Shown here piece after piece: positions 1-9,900 of a DNA stretch of 64,000 nucleotides. The translations under genes were made by a program, and so were the position numbers. The notes under the pieces were generated by a model that worked only from the letters and a program-made list of their open reading frames with translations, did no database searches and was not told the origin of the DNA. The stretch is from JBEBVQ01 sp964527735 (lineage in GTDB: Bacteria > Bacteroidota > Bacteroidia > Chitinophagales > Chitinophagaceae), in the NCBI GenBank assembly GCA_964527735.1, contig CAZGPG010000006.1, positions 1 through 64,000 of the forward strand, written 5' to 3'. Numbering within the stretch: position 1 is the stretch's first letter; every line of letters starts with the position of its first letter.

Positions 1-452
1 CAATGAGCGGCCCTCCTGCACTCAGGAATAAGAAGAAAAGGCCGTGAACCGTTGGACTGCTATGGATTATAATGTCTCAGGCATGAAAAACGCAGGCGCA
101 ACTTACTGTAATGGAGGCCCAAAGAAGCCCTGCGTACGAATAAGCTGGCCTGCGCATATTGCAGGCAATCCCGGCTTATCTTCCCGTACGCATGAAAATT
201 CTTTGGTTTCCATTACGGGATTCAAAGCGATTGCTTCTGTTATTTACCGAAGGATCGCATAAATGATAACGATGTGAAGGTAGGTTATTGAAATGAAAAA
301 CAAACAACTATACAATTATATTTGTTTATTTGATGGAATTTACAGGATATAAATGCGGTGTTGCATATGAATAAATAACACTGTAGAGACGTTGCATGCA
401 ACGTCTCTACACATGCAACGTCTCTACACACGCAACGTCATCGTAACGGAGA
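1..452. other. Left-edge region without a recognisable gene
   Basis: No convincing gene is seen in these 452 bases. A 72-codon frame at 44-262 (GTG start) has no signal peptide, recognisable motif or neighbour in register, and I do not accept it as coding. Positions 290-380 are AT-rich. The only clear structure is the palindrome and 17-bp tandem repeat at 383-440, annotated separately. The region lies downstream of the EEP-family gene that ends at 453, so it is probably an intergenic end. Confidence 0.5.
383..440. repeat. 28-bp perfect palindrome followed by 17-bp tandem copies
   Basis: Positions 383-410 form a perfect 28-bp inverted repeat: a 14-base arm beginning GTAGAGACG and its exact complement, with no loop. 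The right arm belongs to a 17-bp tandem unit (398-414 and 415-431, one base different) followed by a 9-base partial copy. It sits 13 bases beyond the 3' end of the EEP-family gene. It could act as a terminator-like hairpin, or be a dispersed palindromic repeat. I recall similar palindromes scattered in other bacteria, including cyanobacteria, but could not check this. Confidence 0.8.
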
Positions 453-1586
453 TTACGGGGAAACAATTTCAAAATTGGCGATCACCGGATTATGATCGCT
501 GAGGGTAGTATGCGGCGACCGGAAACCTACGATACGCAATAATGCAGGATCATAAAAAATATAGTCGATGCGCAGTGTCGGCATGATCGCGTTGTAGGTG
601 CGTCCCAGTCCACGGCCTTTCTGTGCAAATGCATCTTTCATATCTCCCCGCACCGTTGTATAAGTGTAAGAGCCCGGCAGATCATTAAGGTCTCCGCAGA
701 TCAGCGCCGGATATGGGCTTTCACGGATTACTGCTGCTGCCTTATCAGCCTGGAGCGCCCGTCTCACATAAGCAGTATTAAACTGGCGGGCATAAGACCG
801 GGATGTCTCCACCGGTATTTTTACATCCCGGCGGTTCTTCATTTCTTCGATCAGCTTTTTATCCTTATCCAGTAAAAGGAAAGACTGCAGATGTATAAAA
901 TAGGCACGCATCATTTGCTTACCCGGCAATTCCACATCGCACTGCATCATCTTGATATTTTCGGCGATCTGGACTTCCCGGAGGTTGTGCAATGGGTATT
1001 TGGAATACAAAGCCGTACCGATATATATTTTTGTGCCCAGTGAATTATCATACGAAAACCGGTACTCCCGGAATCCCCCTTCTTTAAGGAAATAGTCACT
1101 GTGCGGCTTCATGCCATCCCGCCAGTTGGTGTAAAACTCCTGCAGGCAGAGGATATCCGGTTGTTCTTCGCGGACAAGCTGCAAGATCCTTTCAGGCACC
1201 GTTTTATCTACCGGGCGGTCATAAATACCCAGCCCATGTACATTCCAGGTAATCACCTTCACCTTTCCCTCACCCGGGTTCAGGTCATTCCTGCCTATAT
1301 AATTCAGGCCGAAGACTGAAAACACAAGCCGGTGCAGGATCACTAATGCCAGTACGGACGGGACTGCCCGCCACTTCCGCCGGGTAAACAGCCAGAAGAT
1401 CACAAAGCAGGCATTACAGAGGATTGCAAAAGGCGTTGTCAGGCTCGCCAGTGCCAGATAAGGGGCCTGCAAAGGACTGGTTACCGATGCCAGGTAACAC
1501 AATATCATCCAGAGTACCCCAAGGATATTAACCAGGAAAAAGGTATGCCCTAATAATGTCCTAAAAAATCCGGCTATGTGTTTCAT
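453..1586 (-). CDS. Endonuclease/exonuclease/phosphatase (EEP) family membrane protein
   Basis: This is a 377-residue protein with about three hydrophobic N-terminal segments followed by an EEP-superfamily domain (DNase I and exonuclease III fold). The family's conserved blocks are visible in order: ITWNVHG, ILCLQEF with the metal-binding Glu, the GDLND block, and a terminal SDHNPV block with the catalytic Asp-His. Such anchored EEP proteins are common in Bacteroidota, and their substrate (nucleic acid, phospholipid or phosphoester) is usually unknown. I chose ATG at 1586, which opens MKHIAGFF and leaves a 31-base gap after the upstream rhomboid-like gene. The longer frame would need GTG at 1637 and would overlap that gene. 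It is last in a probable three-gene operon with the two rhomboid genes. Confidence 0.85.
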   Translation of the reverse strand: MKHIAGFFRTLLGHTFFLVNILGVLWMILCYLASVTSPLQAPYLALASLTTPFAILCNACFVIFWLFTRRKWRAVPSVLALVILHRLVFSVFGLNYIGRNDLNPGEGKVKVITWNVHGLGIYDRPVDKTVPERILQLVREEQPDILCLQEFYTNWRDGMKPHSDYFLKEGGFREYRFSYDNSLGTKIYIGTALYSKYPLHNLREVQIAENIKMMQCDVELPGKQMMRAYFIHLQSFLLLDKDKKLIEEMKNRRDVKIPVETSRSYARQFNTAYVRRALQADKAAAVIRESPYPALICGDLNDLPGSYTYTTVRGDMKDAFAQKGRGLGRTYNAIMPTLRIDYIFYDPALLRIVGFRSPHTTLSDHNPVIANFEIVSP

Positions 1587-1617
1587 CGTATGGAATATTA
1601 TCCCGTGCCCGGTTATA

Positions 1618-2517
1618 CTATTTGGGATTACCGGCACGCATCAGCGTTTCCTTTTCTTCTTTTGTGAGCGAATCGTAACCGTGCCTGTTTATCTTATCGA
1701 GCAGATCATCTATACGTTGCTCATCACTGACCTTACGATTCGGAGTTATCCCTTTCAGCACCTGTTCCCTGCGGTGGTGGTGCTTGCCGGCGGCATCCGC
1801 TGCCGGTGTGAAGAACCGGTTCAGATTTTCCTGCCAGGTGTACATCCATGCACCGGGATGATAGCCACCGCGCAACATCCGCACGTAAAGGTACCCCATC
1901 AGTCCGCCGCCGCCGATCATAACGAGATAAGGAAGCTGCAGGTTGGTACGCAGCAGCATCAGCACCGCAAAAACAATGGCAAGCACCGGCAACGGAATGC
2001 TGAACGTATCACTCATGTATAAACGGTACCGGGGCGACAGCGTAAGCGCAGCAACGGCAAATGCCGTAACGCCGGCCTGGGCGCCGAGCACGTATTTCCC
2101 TGCCGGCACTGCTTCGCCGGGTACCAACTGGATAAGCAGGTAACATATACCGCCAGCAATGAGGCTGTAAATAAACATCGGGATGATCTGCTTGTAACCG
2201 ATCAATGTCTGTACAATGCTGCCAAAAGCATACAGCCATATCATATTGGAAGCCCAATCCCAGAAACCGTAATGCGACCATCCGTACGTAAGCAGCGTCC
2301 AGAACCAGGACCCGTATGAAGACACAGACGGGAGCGCAACATAGGGAGAGATAAGATTGATCGCATCCTGAAAACGATAATGGGCAAACGCCTGAAAGCA
2401 GACCGCAGTAAACAGGAGCACAATATAACCCACACCGCTGGCTACAATAAGCTGCAATACTGCGTTGTGCTGATACCCGGGAATCCGGAAGGACGAAGGT
2501 GATTTATATGTTGTCAT
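1618..2517 (-). CDS. Rhomboid-family membrane protein, probably catalytically inactive
   Basis: This is a 299-residue multipass protein with the rhomboid layout: a first membrane helix, a WxxLTYGW-SH loop, then four to five further helices and a soluble basic C-terminal tail (about residues 220-299). The catalytic serine motif GxSG is replaced by GAQAG near residues 145-149, so an Ala falls where Ser is expected. The last helix reads MIGGGGLMG near 200-208, without the catalytic His of HLGG. By sequence it should be a pseudoprotease. It lies directly downstream of a rhomboid with an intact dyad, separated by a hairpin-forming repeat. ATG at 2517 (MTTYKSP) is preferred, because the upstream extension is translated from the nonamer repeat. 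A regulatory or scaffolding role alongside the active rhomboid is inference. Confidence 0.8.
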   Translation of the reverse strand: MTTYKSPSSFRIPGYQHNAVLQLIVASGVGYIVLLFTAVCFQAFAHYRFQDAINLISPYVALPSVSSYGSWFWTLLTYGWSHYGFWDWASNMIWLYAFGSIVQTLIGYKQIIPMFIYSLIAGGICYLLIQLVPGEAVPAGKYVLGAQAGVTAFAVAALTLSPRYRLYMSDTFSIPLPVLAIVFAVLMLLRTNLQLPYLVMIGGGGLMGYLYVRMLRGGYHPGAWMYTWQENLNRFFTPAADAAGKHHHRREQVLKGITPNRKVSDEQRIDDLLDKINRHGYDSLTKEEKETLMRAGNPK

Positions 2518-2527
2518 GTTGTAAAAT

Positions 2528-2608
2528 GATGTGTTGAATGTGACAAATGTGTTGAATGTGGGGAATGTGATCACACATTTGTCACATTCAACACATTCCT
2601 CACATTTT
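2528..2608. repeat. Nonamer (9-bp) tandem hairpin between rhomboid genes
   Basis: Nine consecutive 9-bp units of form nATGTGnnn, then their complements, hold exact 9-bp register from 2528 to 2608. Arms 2531-2551 and 2574-2594 are a perfect 21-bp inverted repeat around a 22-base loop. No long T run follows, so a simple intrinsic terminator is not obvious. The same unit vocabulary recurs at 56635-56706 beside the third rhomboid gene. In transcript direction it separates the active rhomboid from the inactive one, so it may modulate their relative expression. Confidence 0.85.
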
Positions 2609-2619
2609 CAATTGCCTCG

Positions 2620-3507
2620 TCAATAAAACCGGTTGCGTAGCCGTCTGTTCCAGTAACGGAGCAGCAGGAAGGCAAAGAGCATACCACCGAGGTGGGCAAA
2701 ATGCGCTACGTTGTCGCCGGCAGAATTCCGTATTCCTGCATAAAGCTCGAACAAAGCGTAGAATGCGATGAAATATTTGGCCTTTACCGGTACGAAAAAA
2801 TACAGGTATATCAATGTATTGGGGAACAGGTAGCCAAAAGCAAATAATACTCCGAAAACAGCCCCTGACGCGCCTACCGTTGCCTGGTCGTAAATGCCCT
2901 GCACATACCCCTGCCCGCTTTGATAGCCATGCAGATAGTCGTTGATCCATACTGCGGATTCACGGCTGTAGCGGATATTAAACGGGTCCTGGCTCCAGCG
3001 TGCCATGAGATTATTCACCCGTTCCGGGTCATTTACATATTTGCCAACATGCTGCTGGAGGAACTGGTTAAACTGATCGAGTGTAGGGTTTGCCTGGTAA
3101 GTCATAAAGGCTTTTCCCACAATACTGAATTCATAATGCAATACGGCCAGATGACAGAACGCAGCGCCAAGCCCGCAGATAAAGTAAAAAAGCAGAAAAC
3201 GTTTCGGGCCCCACATATTTTCGAGTATGGAACCGAACATCCACAGGGCAAACATATTCGAGAATATATGCAGCAGCGTGCTCTGCAGCAGCGCCGGGTT
3301 GGAGCTGCCATGCATAAACATATGCGTAAAGAACTGCCAGGGCTGGAAGAAATGAGACTTCCAGTAATGCAGCCCGAAATAATCAGCCAGATCAATACCG
3401 CGGCTCCCCAGGATCAACTGGAGGATCACCACAAGCACATTAATGATAATGATGTTTTTTACAACAGGCGGGAGTATCTGGAATCCCGTTGGCCTGAATT
3501 CTCTCAT
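2620..3507 (-). CDS. Rhomboid family intramembrane serine protease
   Basis: This 295-residue protein has the hallmarks of an active rhomboid, which cleaves transmembrane substrates inside the membrane. Helix 1 is at about residues 17-34. Next come WQFFTHMFMH (57-66) and LLHIFSNMFALW (78-89), corresponding to the conserved His/Asn region. The GASG box at 212-215 carries the nucleophile Ser214, and AHLGG at 271-275 carries the catalytic His272. An unusually long soluble loop (about 130-205) separates helices 3 and 4. It is the first gene of a likely operon with the inactive rhomboid and the EEP protein. ATG at 3507 (MREFRPTGF) is the natural start. Bacteroidota often carry two linked rhomboid genes. 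The substrate is unknown. Confidence 0.9.
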   Translation of the reverse strand: MREFRPTGFQILPPVVKNIIIINVLVVILQLILGSRGIDLADYFGLHYWKSHFFQPWQFFTHMFMHGSSNPALLQSTLLHIFSNMFALWMFGSILENMWGPKRFLLFYFICGLGAAFCHLAVLHYEFSIVGKAFMTYQANPTLDQFNQFLQQHVGKYVNDPERVNNLMARWSQDPFNIRYSRESAVWINDYLHGYQSGQGYVQGIYDQATVGASGAVFGVLFAFGYLFPNTLIYLYFFVPVKAKYFIAFYALFELYAGIRNSAGDNVAHFAHLGGMLFAFLLLRYWNRRLRNRFY

Positions 3508-3678
3508 AGATATTGCTTTTAGCGCTGCCGGAAGATACGGCGGAGCGGATTTGGAGTAATGTCTGCCAAAATTATCTTTTTACGGGGTAGGTGTCAAAAA
3601 TTATCAGGTAAAAATCCTGTTTTCTGTCATCTGCCGGCGCCAATACCGCCGAAAATGACAATAGCGGCCCTAATAATG

Positions 3679-3687
3679 TAACTTTGC
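3679..3687 (+). promoter_or_regulatory. Bacteroidota -7 box for the DUF3109 gene
   Basis: TAACTTTGC matches the Bacteroidota -7 consensus TAnnTTTG exactly and lies 28 bases before the DUF3109 start codon, so the leader would be short. No clear -33 TTG is seen at the usual spacing. An AAAGGA just before the ATG at 3715 could serve as a ribosome binding site. Confidence 0.6.
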
Positions 3688-3714
3688 CCCGGAAATATAG
3701 GCTATATAAAGGAA

Positions 3715-4290
3715 ATGATCGCAATTGACCATGTGCTGCTAAGCGACGAAATAGTAGAAGAAGAGTTTGTCTGCGACCTCAACAGTTGCAAAGGAGGGTG
3801 CTGTGTAGACGGCGACTGCGGTGCGCCGCTAACGGAAGCGGAAACGGAAATACTGGCAAAAATCTATCCGAAGGTCAAGGCATACCTGCCCGAAGCATAT
3901 GTGGCGGAAATAGAGCGCCAGGGCACACATGTAATGGATGATGAATACGGCTATGTCACGCCTACCGTCAATGGCGGCATCTGTGTGTACGCGTATACGG
4001 ATGATGCAGGCATTGTGAAATGCGGCATTGAAAAAGCCTGGAATGAGGGCGTCATTGATTTTCGCAAACCCATATCCTGTCACCTCTATCCCATCCGCGT
4101 AAAGGAAAGGGACGGCTATGAGCTGGTGAATTATGCGCCGCGCAAGCGGCTCTGCAAACCGGCCTGCAAGCTGGGCAGGCAGCTGAAAGTACCGGTGTAC
4201 AAATTCCTGAAAGAACCGATCATCCGGAAATACGGCGAAGAATTCTACAAAGCGCTGGAGGCTGTGGGCGAGAAGATGAGGTCGGTTTAA
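3715..4290 (+). CDS. DUF3109 family cysteine-rich protein
   Basis: This 191-residue protein matches the DUF3109 family, which is widespread in Bacteroidota and has no assigned function. A cysteine-rich block near the N-terminus (CDLNSCKGGCC, about residues 20-30, then DGDCGAP) and further cysteines at CVYAY, KCGIEKA, SCHLYPIR and CKPACKLG suggest a metal or Fe-S site. No signal peptide is present, so it should be cytoplasmic. It is a single gene with its own -7 box, and its last four bases overlap the end of the convergent prolyl oligopeptidase gene. Metal binding is inferred from Cys spacing only. Confidence 0.88.
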   Translation: MIAIDHVLLSDEIVEEEFVCDLNSCKGGCCVDGDCGAPLTEAETEILAKIYPKVKAYLPEAYVAEIERQGTHVMDDEYGYVTPTVNGGICVYAYTDDAGIVKCGIEKAWNEGVIDFRKPISCHLYPIRVKERDGYELVNYAPRKRLCKPACKLGRQLKVPVYKFLKEPIIRKYGEEFYKALEAVGEKMRSV

Positions 4291-6416
4291 TTACCTGACT
4301 CATACATAAGCCCCATGTTCCAAAGCATAAAGGCCCACTTGTCAGCATGTTCGTCAATGATCATGCTTGTGGGTTTACCCGCACCATGTCCTGCATTAGT
4401 CTCAATCCGTATAAATGCCGGGTTAGAACAGGATTGCACCGCTTGTAATGCAGCTGCAAACTTGAAAGAATGCGCAGGTACAACGCGATCATCATGATCA
4501 GCGGTCATAACCATAGTAGCCGGATAACAGGCGCCTTTCCGTGTATTATGCACCGGTGAATATTTATAGAGATATTCAAACATTTCCCTGCTGTCATCAG
4601 CCGTACCATAATCATATGCCCAGCCGGCGCCGGCTGTGAATTTATGATAACGCAGCATATCAAGGACACCTACTGCCGGGAAGCACACACGAAACAGGTC
4701 GGGGCGCTGTGTCATACACGCACCGACAAGCAACCCGCCGTTAGATCCGCCGCTGATGGCCAGGTACTCTTTAGATGTATAACCCTCCTTTATCAGATGC
4801 TCGGCAGCAGCAATAAAATCATCAAATACATTTTGCTTCTGCTGCTTTGTACCGGCGCTATGCCAGGCATCTCCGTATTCGCCGCCGCCACGCAGGTTTG
4901 CCACCACATATATGCCTCCCTGCTCCATAAACACGAGATTACTGATGCTGAACGAAGGGGTAAGGTTTATATTAAACCCGCCATAGCCATACAGCATCAA
5001 CGGATTCTTACCATCCTGCCGGATGCCCTTTTTATACGTTAATATCATCGGTACGCGCGTACCATCCTTTGAATGATAAAACACCTGTTTACTTTCATAC
5101 AGGGAAGGATCGAACTTTACGTCCGATTTCTTATACACTTCCGACACGCCACTGGCGATATTGTAATGAAAGATCGTGGGCGGATATACATAGGACGTGA
5201 ACGTATAATACAGCGTGGTATCTTCCTGCTTGCCACCAAAACCACCGGCCGTACCCAATCCGGGCAATGTGATCTCACGCTCTTTCTTACCATCAAGACT
5301 ATATTGAAAAACCTGGGAAACGGCATCACACACATATTGTGCAAAGAGCTTCTTTCCGCAGGAAGACACCGACAAAGGGAAAGATGTTTCCGGGATCAGT
5401 TCTTTCCAGTTTTCCGGGGCCGGATTTGCTGCGTCGGCCACGACCAGTTTCCGGTTAGGCGCATTCATATTGGTGAGGATGTACAATTTGCCGTCTGCCG
5501 CATATACGACACCCTGCTCCTGCTCAAAACCCGTCACCACGGGACGTATGGGAGCGCCGGTAACTGTAAGGTCGCGGATATACAATTCATTGCCGTATGT
5601 GGCGTTGGCCGCAGAGATAATAAGGTACCGTTCATCTTCCGTCACATCGCCGCCCACATAACGCCGGGGCGTCTGGGCCCCGCCGAAAACAAGTATATCA
5701 TCTTTCTGATCCGTACCCAGCCTGTGGAAATACAGCTTATGCTCCTCTGTTTTTCCTGACAGAACGCTGCCGTCCTCCGGCTTGTCATAGCTGCTGTAAT
5801 AAAAGCCCTGATTACCCAGCCAGCTGGTACCGCTGAATTTTACATTCATAAGTGTATCCCCCACCTGTTTGCCGGTTTCCGTATGCAGCACGATCACCTT
5901 ACGCCAGTCGGAGCCGCCTTCGGAGATCTGAAAAGCGCATAAAGAGCCGTCTTTTGTAAATGACATACCGGCAAGTGATGTCGTACCGTCTTTTGAGAAT
6001 TTATTCGGGTCAAGGAATACTTCGGGCTGGCCGCCGTCTTTCTGCCGGTAAAGAACATATTGATTCTGGAGGCCGTCATTCTTATAATAATAAGTGTATG
6101 CTCCTTCCCGGAACGGGGCGCTGAATTTTTCGTAATTCCATAATTCCGACAAGCGTTTCCGGATGGCGTCACGGAACGGTATCCGGTCGAGATAAGCGTT
6201 CGTCACTTCGTTCTGGCGCCGTACCCAGTCTTTCGTATCTTCCGCCATATCATCTTCCAGCCAGCGATACGGGTCGGCGACTGCTACATCAAAGAATTTA
6301 TCGGTTTGCGTAACTGTTTTTGTTACCGGATACGAACCGGTAAAATCCGCCTGTTGCTGTGCGGTTGCAGACATCATACTCATGAAACAGAAGAAAGAAA
6401 AAACGGGAATTTTCAT
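4287..6416 (-). CDS. Secreted prolyl oligopeptidase (family S9A)
   Basis: This 709-residue serine peptidase should cleave after proline in short peptides. Residues 1-20 form a signal peptide ending SATAQ, which points to the periplasm. The S9 N-terminal propeller spans roughly 28-430, starting with the typical DPYRWLEDD block (48-56). The alpha/beta-hydrolase domain follows, with NLRGGGEYG (507-515), nucleophile Ser558 in GGSNGG, Asp642/643 in DHDDRVVP and His677 in NAGHGAG. Length and order fit prolyl endopeptidase. The gene converges on the DUF3109 gene with a 4-base overlap, so the two transcripts run into each other. No adjacent partner gene suggests a specific pathway. Peptide scavenging is the likely role. 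Confidence 0.93.
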   Translation of the reverse strand: MKIPVFSFFCFMSMMSATAQQQADFTGSYPVTKTVTQTDKFFDVAVADPYRWLEDDMAEDTKDWVRRQNEVTNAYLDRIPFRDAIRKRLSELWNYEKFSAPFREGAYTYYYKNDGLQNQYVLYRQKDGGQPEVFLDPNKFSKDGTTSLAGMSFTKDGSLCAFQISEGGSDWRKVIVLHTETGKQVGDTLMNVKFSGTSWLGNQGFYYSSYDKPEDGSVLSGKTEEHKLYFHRLGTDQKDDILVFGGAQTPRRYVGGDVTEDERYLIISAANATYGNELYIRDLTVTGAPIRPVVTGFEQEQGVVYAADGKLYILTNMNAPNRKLVVADAANPAPENWKELIPETSFPLSVSSCGKKLFAQYVCDAVSQVFQYSLDGKKEREITLPGLGTAGGFGGKQEDTTLYYTFTSYVYPPTIFHYNIASGVSEVYKKSDVKFDPSLYESKQVFYHSKDGTRVPMILTYKKGIRQDGKNPLMLYGYGGFNINLTPSFSISNLVFMEQGGIYVVANLRGGGEYGDAWHSAGTKQQKQNVFDDFIAAAEHLIKEGYTSKEYLAISGGSNGGLLVGACMTQRPDLFRVCFPAVGVLDMLRYHKFTAGAGWAYDYGTADDSREMFEYLYKYSPVHNTRKGACYPATMVMTADHDDRVVPAHSFKFAAALQAVQSCSNPAFIRIETNAGHGAGKPTSMIIDEHADKWAFMLWNMGLMYESGN

Positions 6417-6514
6417 ATCACTTTATTTAGCTACCGGGAGCCCGGCCAGAATCAGGCACCGAAAGTAATACGCTTTGCCGATAAAAAGTAAAACTCCGGC
6501 ATATTCAACATTAA

Positions 6515-6770
6515 ATTACCCCCTTTCAGGGGATGGAAACCAAAGCAGGTACCCGAATCCGGATAGTGTGCATAATAATAACCCAGCGCGATGTATTGAG
6601 CGCCGTGTGTATGCTGCCCTTTCAGGGCGGGTATTGTTGTAGTACATACAGAGCATTATGCCGGAGGAAAACGGGAAATGAGCTTTCAGGGCGGATATTG
6701 TTGTAAACATAAGCCGCCAAAGGCTGAAAGCCTTTAATATATATAGCCCAGGGCAACGCCCTGGGTAATG
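6515..6770. repeat. Decayed palindromic repeat cluster (REP-like), no transposase
   Basis: This gene-free stretch of about 520 bases (6417-6936) contains several short palindromes and imperfect direct repeats. A CTTTCAGGGCGG.TATTGTTGTA unit occurs at 6619-6648 and again at 6682-6711. A CCCTTTCAGGGG variant is at 6520-6532. A 7-bp stem (AAAGGCT/AGCCTTT) is at 6719-6735, and a 9-bp stem around AAC is at 6746-6766 (CCCAGGGC/GCCCTGGG). These resemble the arms of REP or RAYT-associated elements, but no transposase frame remains. I read it as a remnant of palindromic mobile repeats between the peptidase and TamB-like genes. Confidence 0.6.
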
Positions 6771-6866
6771 CAGGGGATGGTATGTTTTTCCTAAAATGCT
6801 CTGTTAAATATGTACATTTAGACGTTATGCTACTATATACAACGATCAGAGCATCATAAATGGAGT

Positions 6867-6875
6867 TATTTTTGC
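6867..6875 (+). promoter_or_regulatory. Candidate -7 box for the TamB-like gene
   Basis: TATTTTTGC matches TAnnTTTG and lies 62 bases upstream of the first ATG of the TamB-like gene. It is the only such match on this strand in the preceding gene-free region that I noticed. No convincing -33 element was seen. Confidence 0.45.
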
Positions 6876-6936
6876 AGATAATTAATTATTAAAACCCTTC
6901 CGCTACCTGAACCGGTTATATAAAATACTCCGCAGC

Positions 6937-9900
6937 ATGCTGCTGGTCCTTATCAGCATCATCGTACTGCTGGTGCTGCTGGTGAATCTGACGCCGGTAC
7001 AGCAGTTTATTGCCCGGAAAGCAACGGGGATACTGTCGGAGCAACTGAACACAACGGTACATATCGATCACATCCGGATAGACCTGCTGAACCATATACT
7101 CATCCGGGGATTGTACATCGAAGACCATGCCGGAGACACCTTGCTCTATGCCGGAGAAGCAGAAGTCCGTATTACAGACTGGTTCATGTTCCGCCGTGGC
7201 ACGCCGGTGCTCAGATACGCCGGGCTGAAAAACACGTATGCACATTTATACCGTACTCCCCGGTCGCCGGAGTGGAATTATCAGTTTATTATAGACGCCT
7301 TCGATACAGGAGAAAAAGATACCACAGCCGGGAAACCGTTTGAAATGGATCTGGAAAAGATCACGCTCGACCAGGTGCGCTTCCACATGAACGATGCCTG
7401 GGCGGGCAGCGATATTAATCTCGACATCGGCAAAGCAGAACTGGATATTAACACACTCGATATTAAACGGAAGAAACTGGATGTCAGTGATATCAGCATC
7501 GGCGGGACTACGGTATATCTGAGCAGCTATCCGGGCGGCAAACCCATAAGTACCGTTTCGCGAACGCCTTATATCGATACGACACCGTTTAACCCGGGCA
7601 TCTGGTCCGTCTCCGTTAACAACCTGGCGCTTGAAGAATGTATCTTCCGGCTTGATGCTGACGACCATCCCCCCACTCCCGATGCTTTCGATCCTGCACA
7701 TATGGACATCCGGGGAATCACACTGCACGCAGCAGGCATTACGATTGAAGGCGACACCATACGTGGCAGCATTAATCAACTGGCAGCAAAAGAACGTTCC
7801 GGATTTATATTGAAAAAGTTCAGGGCAGACGTCAGCGTATCTCCCAACGCATCCATATGCAATGACCTGTATATCGAAACCAACAACAGCCGGCTGCAGC
7901 GCTATTATGCAATGCACTATACCCGGTTCCCGGATTTTACCGATTACGTGAACAGTGTGCGCATGACTGCCGACCTCCGCGATGCTATTGTCGACGCACG
8001 GGATGTCGCTTATTTTGCCCCCACACTCCGCGAACTATACCCTGCCCTGCTCAATGTTAACGGACGCATAGACGGAACGGTATCCCGGCTGGCGGGGGAG
8101 AACCTCCATGTTACAGACGGTGCAACAATGATCAAAGGAGATCTTGTGATGACCGGATTGCCGGACATCAACAATACATTTATCGACTACCGGCACGGCG
8201 AATTGCGCACCAGCGGACCCGCCATACTGCGTTATGCACCATCGCTCAGAGATCATCCCGCCATTGCCCTTGAAAAGCTGTCCTATGCTTTATTCCAGGG
8301 AGACTTTACCGGATATATCAACCGGTTCGCAGCCAAGGGCGTATTGAATACCAATCTCGGTGTGCTGCGTTCAAATATCCGTTTGCTGCTACCCACCGAT
8401 AACAGGAAGCCGGAAGAATTTGAAGGACATCTGTCAACGGAAAGTCTGAACCTGGGACCACTGCTGCGGCAGCCATATCTCGGCCCGGTATCCATGTATG
8501 CCGATGTAAAAGGGAAAGGATTTGACCCGGAAACTGCGGCTATTACATTCCGGGCAAGAATTACGCAACTCAGCCTCAAAGGATATAATTACCGGAACAT
8601 CCTGGCGGAAGGCCTCCTTGCACAAAAGAATTTTGAAGGCAAGTTACTGGTAGACGATCCCAATCTGGCACTGGCATTCGACGGCAGTATGGATTTCAGC
8701 GCACCAAAACAACTCCGTTTTAATGCACAGGCCAATCTGCTTCAAAGTGACCTGCACGCATTATACCTCACCAGCGACACAATAAAACTGACTGCAGACT
8801 TTGACCTTGACTGTATTGCCAGTACGATCGATGATTTCTCCGGACAGGCACGCCTGTATAATATCAATATGACCCGGAACGAATATCGCGTGAACCTTGA
8901 TTCTGTTTATGTAAATGCAGGAGAAACAGGCAACGGGGAAAAATTCATCACCGTACAAAGCAATGACCTCACTGCGTCCATACAAGGTGATTACAACCTT
9001 TCAGGCCTGCCCTATTCGGTACAGCACTACCTGTACGCGTATCTGCCCAACTACATTCCTGCGCCCGAAAAAGAGGCGCCGCCGCAGGATCTTACGTTCG
9101 ATATCAATACCCGGAATATTGATCATACACTCGCTGTAATGATCCCGGGGCTGGACGGGTTTAATAATGCTGCAATAAACGGATCGCTCAACACAACGAC
9201 ACAACAGTTAACATTGCATGCAAACATTCCATACGGCCGATATGGCAGCGTACTTGTAACCGACATGACGCTTACCGGCGCCGGGGATTACCAGAAGCTG
9301 AACATGAGCGGGCAGGCCGGCGCGCTGGTAATCGGAGACAGCGCGCTCAGCATGCCATTATACGTTAATACCACACTCGGCGGCGATTCACTGCAGTTCC
9401 GCATTGCAACCTCGGCATCCGGCACTAAAAACAACGGATCTGCAATCATTAACGGACAGGCTTATGCCCGGGGAGATTCGCTCTATCTTTCATTCCTGCC
9501 TTCTGAATTTTACCTGGGCGGCAACCGGTGGGACATCCCTGCCGGCAATGAAATTGTTTTCAGCAAACAATACCTGGATATCAGTAATCTTTCCACGCGC
9601 TCCGGCCTGCAGCAGATAAGCGCTGGAACTGTACGCAACAATCAATCCATCAATATAGAATTGAGCAATCTCGACTTATCGCAGCTGAGCATGATCAAAT
9701 TTCTGGAAAGATATGATCCGGATGGCAGACTGTCGGGCACGATAAACCTCTCTGATATTTATACCGAACCTATGATTTCGGGAGAATTGACTGCAACCGG
9801 CGTTACATCCGGAAAGGAAACAATAGGGAAGATCCATATGGCAGGGCGTTATAACATAAAAAAGAAATTCGCTCTGCTCCAGACCGGATCGGGTATCTTC

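Noticed and set aside
44..262. A 72-codon plus-strand frame at the left edge
   Set aside because: GTG start, no domain, signal or operon support, and composition not clearly coding.
383..440. Possible short CRISPR array
   Set aside because: Only two and a half 17-bp units with no unique spacers between them, and an adjoining palindrome.
6516..6710. A 64-codon minus-strand frame in the 6.5-kb gap
   Set aside because: It consists of the repeat cluster and has no coding signature.
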